A stretch of 64,000 nt of DNA. It comes from Laburnicola sp. R22_1. Its lineage: Eukaryota > Ascomycota > Dothideomycetes > Pleosporales > Didymosphaeriaceae. The notes beneath the pieces are model-generated. The model searched no databases. It was not told the origin of the DNA and saw only the letters and a program-made list of their open reading frames with translations. Position numbers and translations under genes: made by a program. The number at the start of each line of letters is the position of its first letter. Position 1 is the stretch's first letter. Location of the stretch: assembly GCA_014281115.1 (NCBI GenBank), contig JACONQ010000017.1, positions 1,612,001-1,676,000 on the forward strand, given 5' to 3'. Positions 63,960 through 64,000 of the stretch are shown piece after piece.

Positions 63960-64000
63960 TTGAGAGTCGTCGTACGTTCTTTTTTTTTGTCGTGCATAGC

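Overview
The window is nuclear DNA of a filamentous ascomycete (Pezizomycotina), and most likely a dothideomycete; the class is my inference. The evidence is short spliceosomal introns (mostly 45-140 nt, GT..AG, some with a CTAAC/CTGAC-like branch site), pyrimidine-rich leaders, mostly one gene per 2-3 kb on both strands, and fungal families such as a hydroxamate-siderophore transacylase, MARVEL/NCE102-type and PSP1 proteins, and mitochondrial Mrp10. There is no sign of a bacterial, viral or organellar segment, and I found no tRNA, rRNA, CRISPR array or intact transposon.

Left part (1-30.8 kb), dense and housekeeping: the start of a secreted protein (-), an OPT-family oligopeptide transporter (+), INCENP/Sli15 of the chromosomal passenger complex (-), a nine-exon acyl-CoA dehydrogenase (+), a signal-anchored single-pass membrane protein whose frame is broken by one base (+), a SidL/SidF-type N5-hydroxyornithine transacylase (-) head to head with mitochondrial MnSOD (+), an unrecognised 929-aa acidic protein (-) head to head with mitoribosomal MRP10 (+), a cysteine-rich single-pass surface protein (+), the spliceosome-disassembly G-patch protein TFIP11/Ntr1 (-), an unrecognised 1074-aa protein with a Met-rich tail (+), and a MARVEL-domain membrane protein (-).

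Middle (30.8-38.4 kb): a gene-poor stretch of about 7.7 kb, exceptional for this window. It ends in a CT-rich leader with likely 5' UTR introns in front of a PSP1-domain gene. Downstream of PSP1 (41.49-42.03 kb) is an ordered tandem array with a TTACC...GGTAA core. Inverted relatives of that core lie 10 kb away, near 51.6 and 51.8 kb.

Right part (42.2-64 kb): a small coiled-coil protein, ribosomal protein eL15 with 9-nt and 14-nt micro-exons, a J-domain protein, a type II membrane glycosyltransferase-like protein, a second tandem array built from two kinds of small hairpin (52.6-52.95 kb), an unrecognised protein with internal duplications and a hydrophobic C-terminus, a BTB/POZ protein, mitochondrial seryl-tRNA synthetase, an unrecognised protein, and a TLC-domain membrane protein.

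The genes do not form one pathway or a biosynthetic cluster. The most unusual material is the two structured repeat arrays, the broken membrane-protein gene and the large gene-poor interval. All intron coordinates were placed by hand from splice signals and from continuity of family-conserved sequence.
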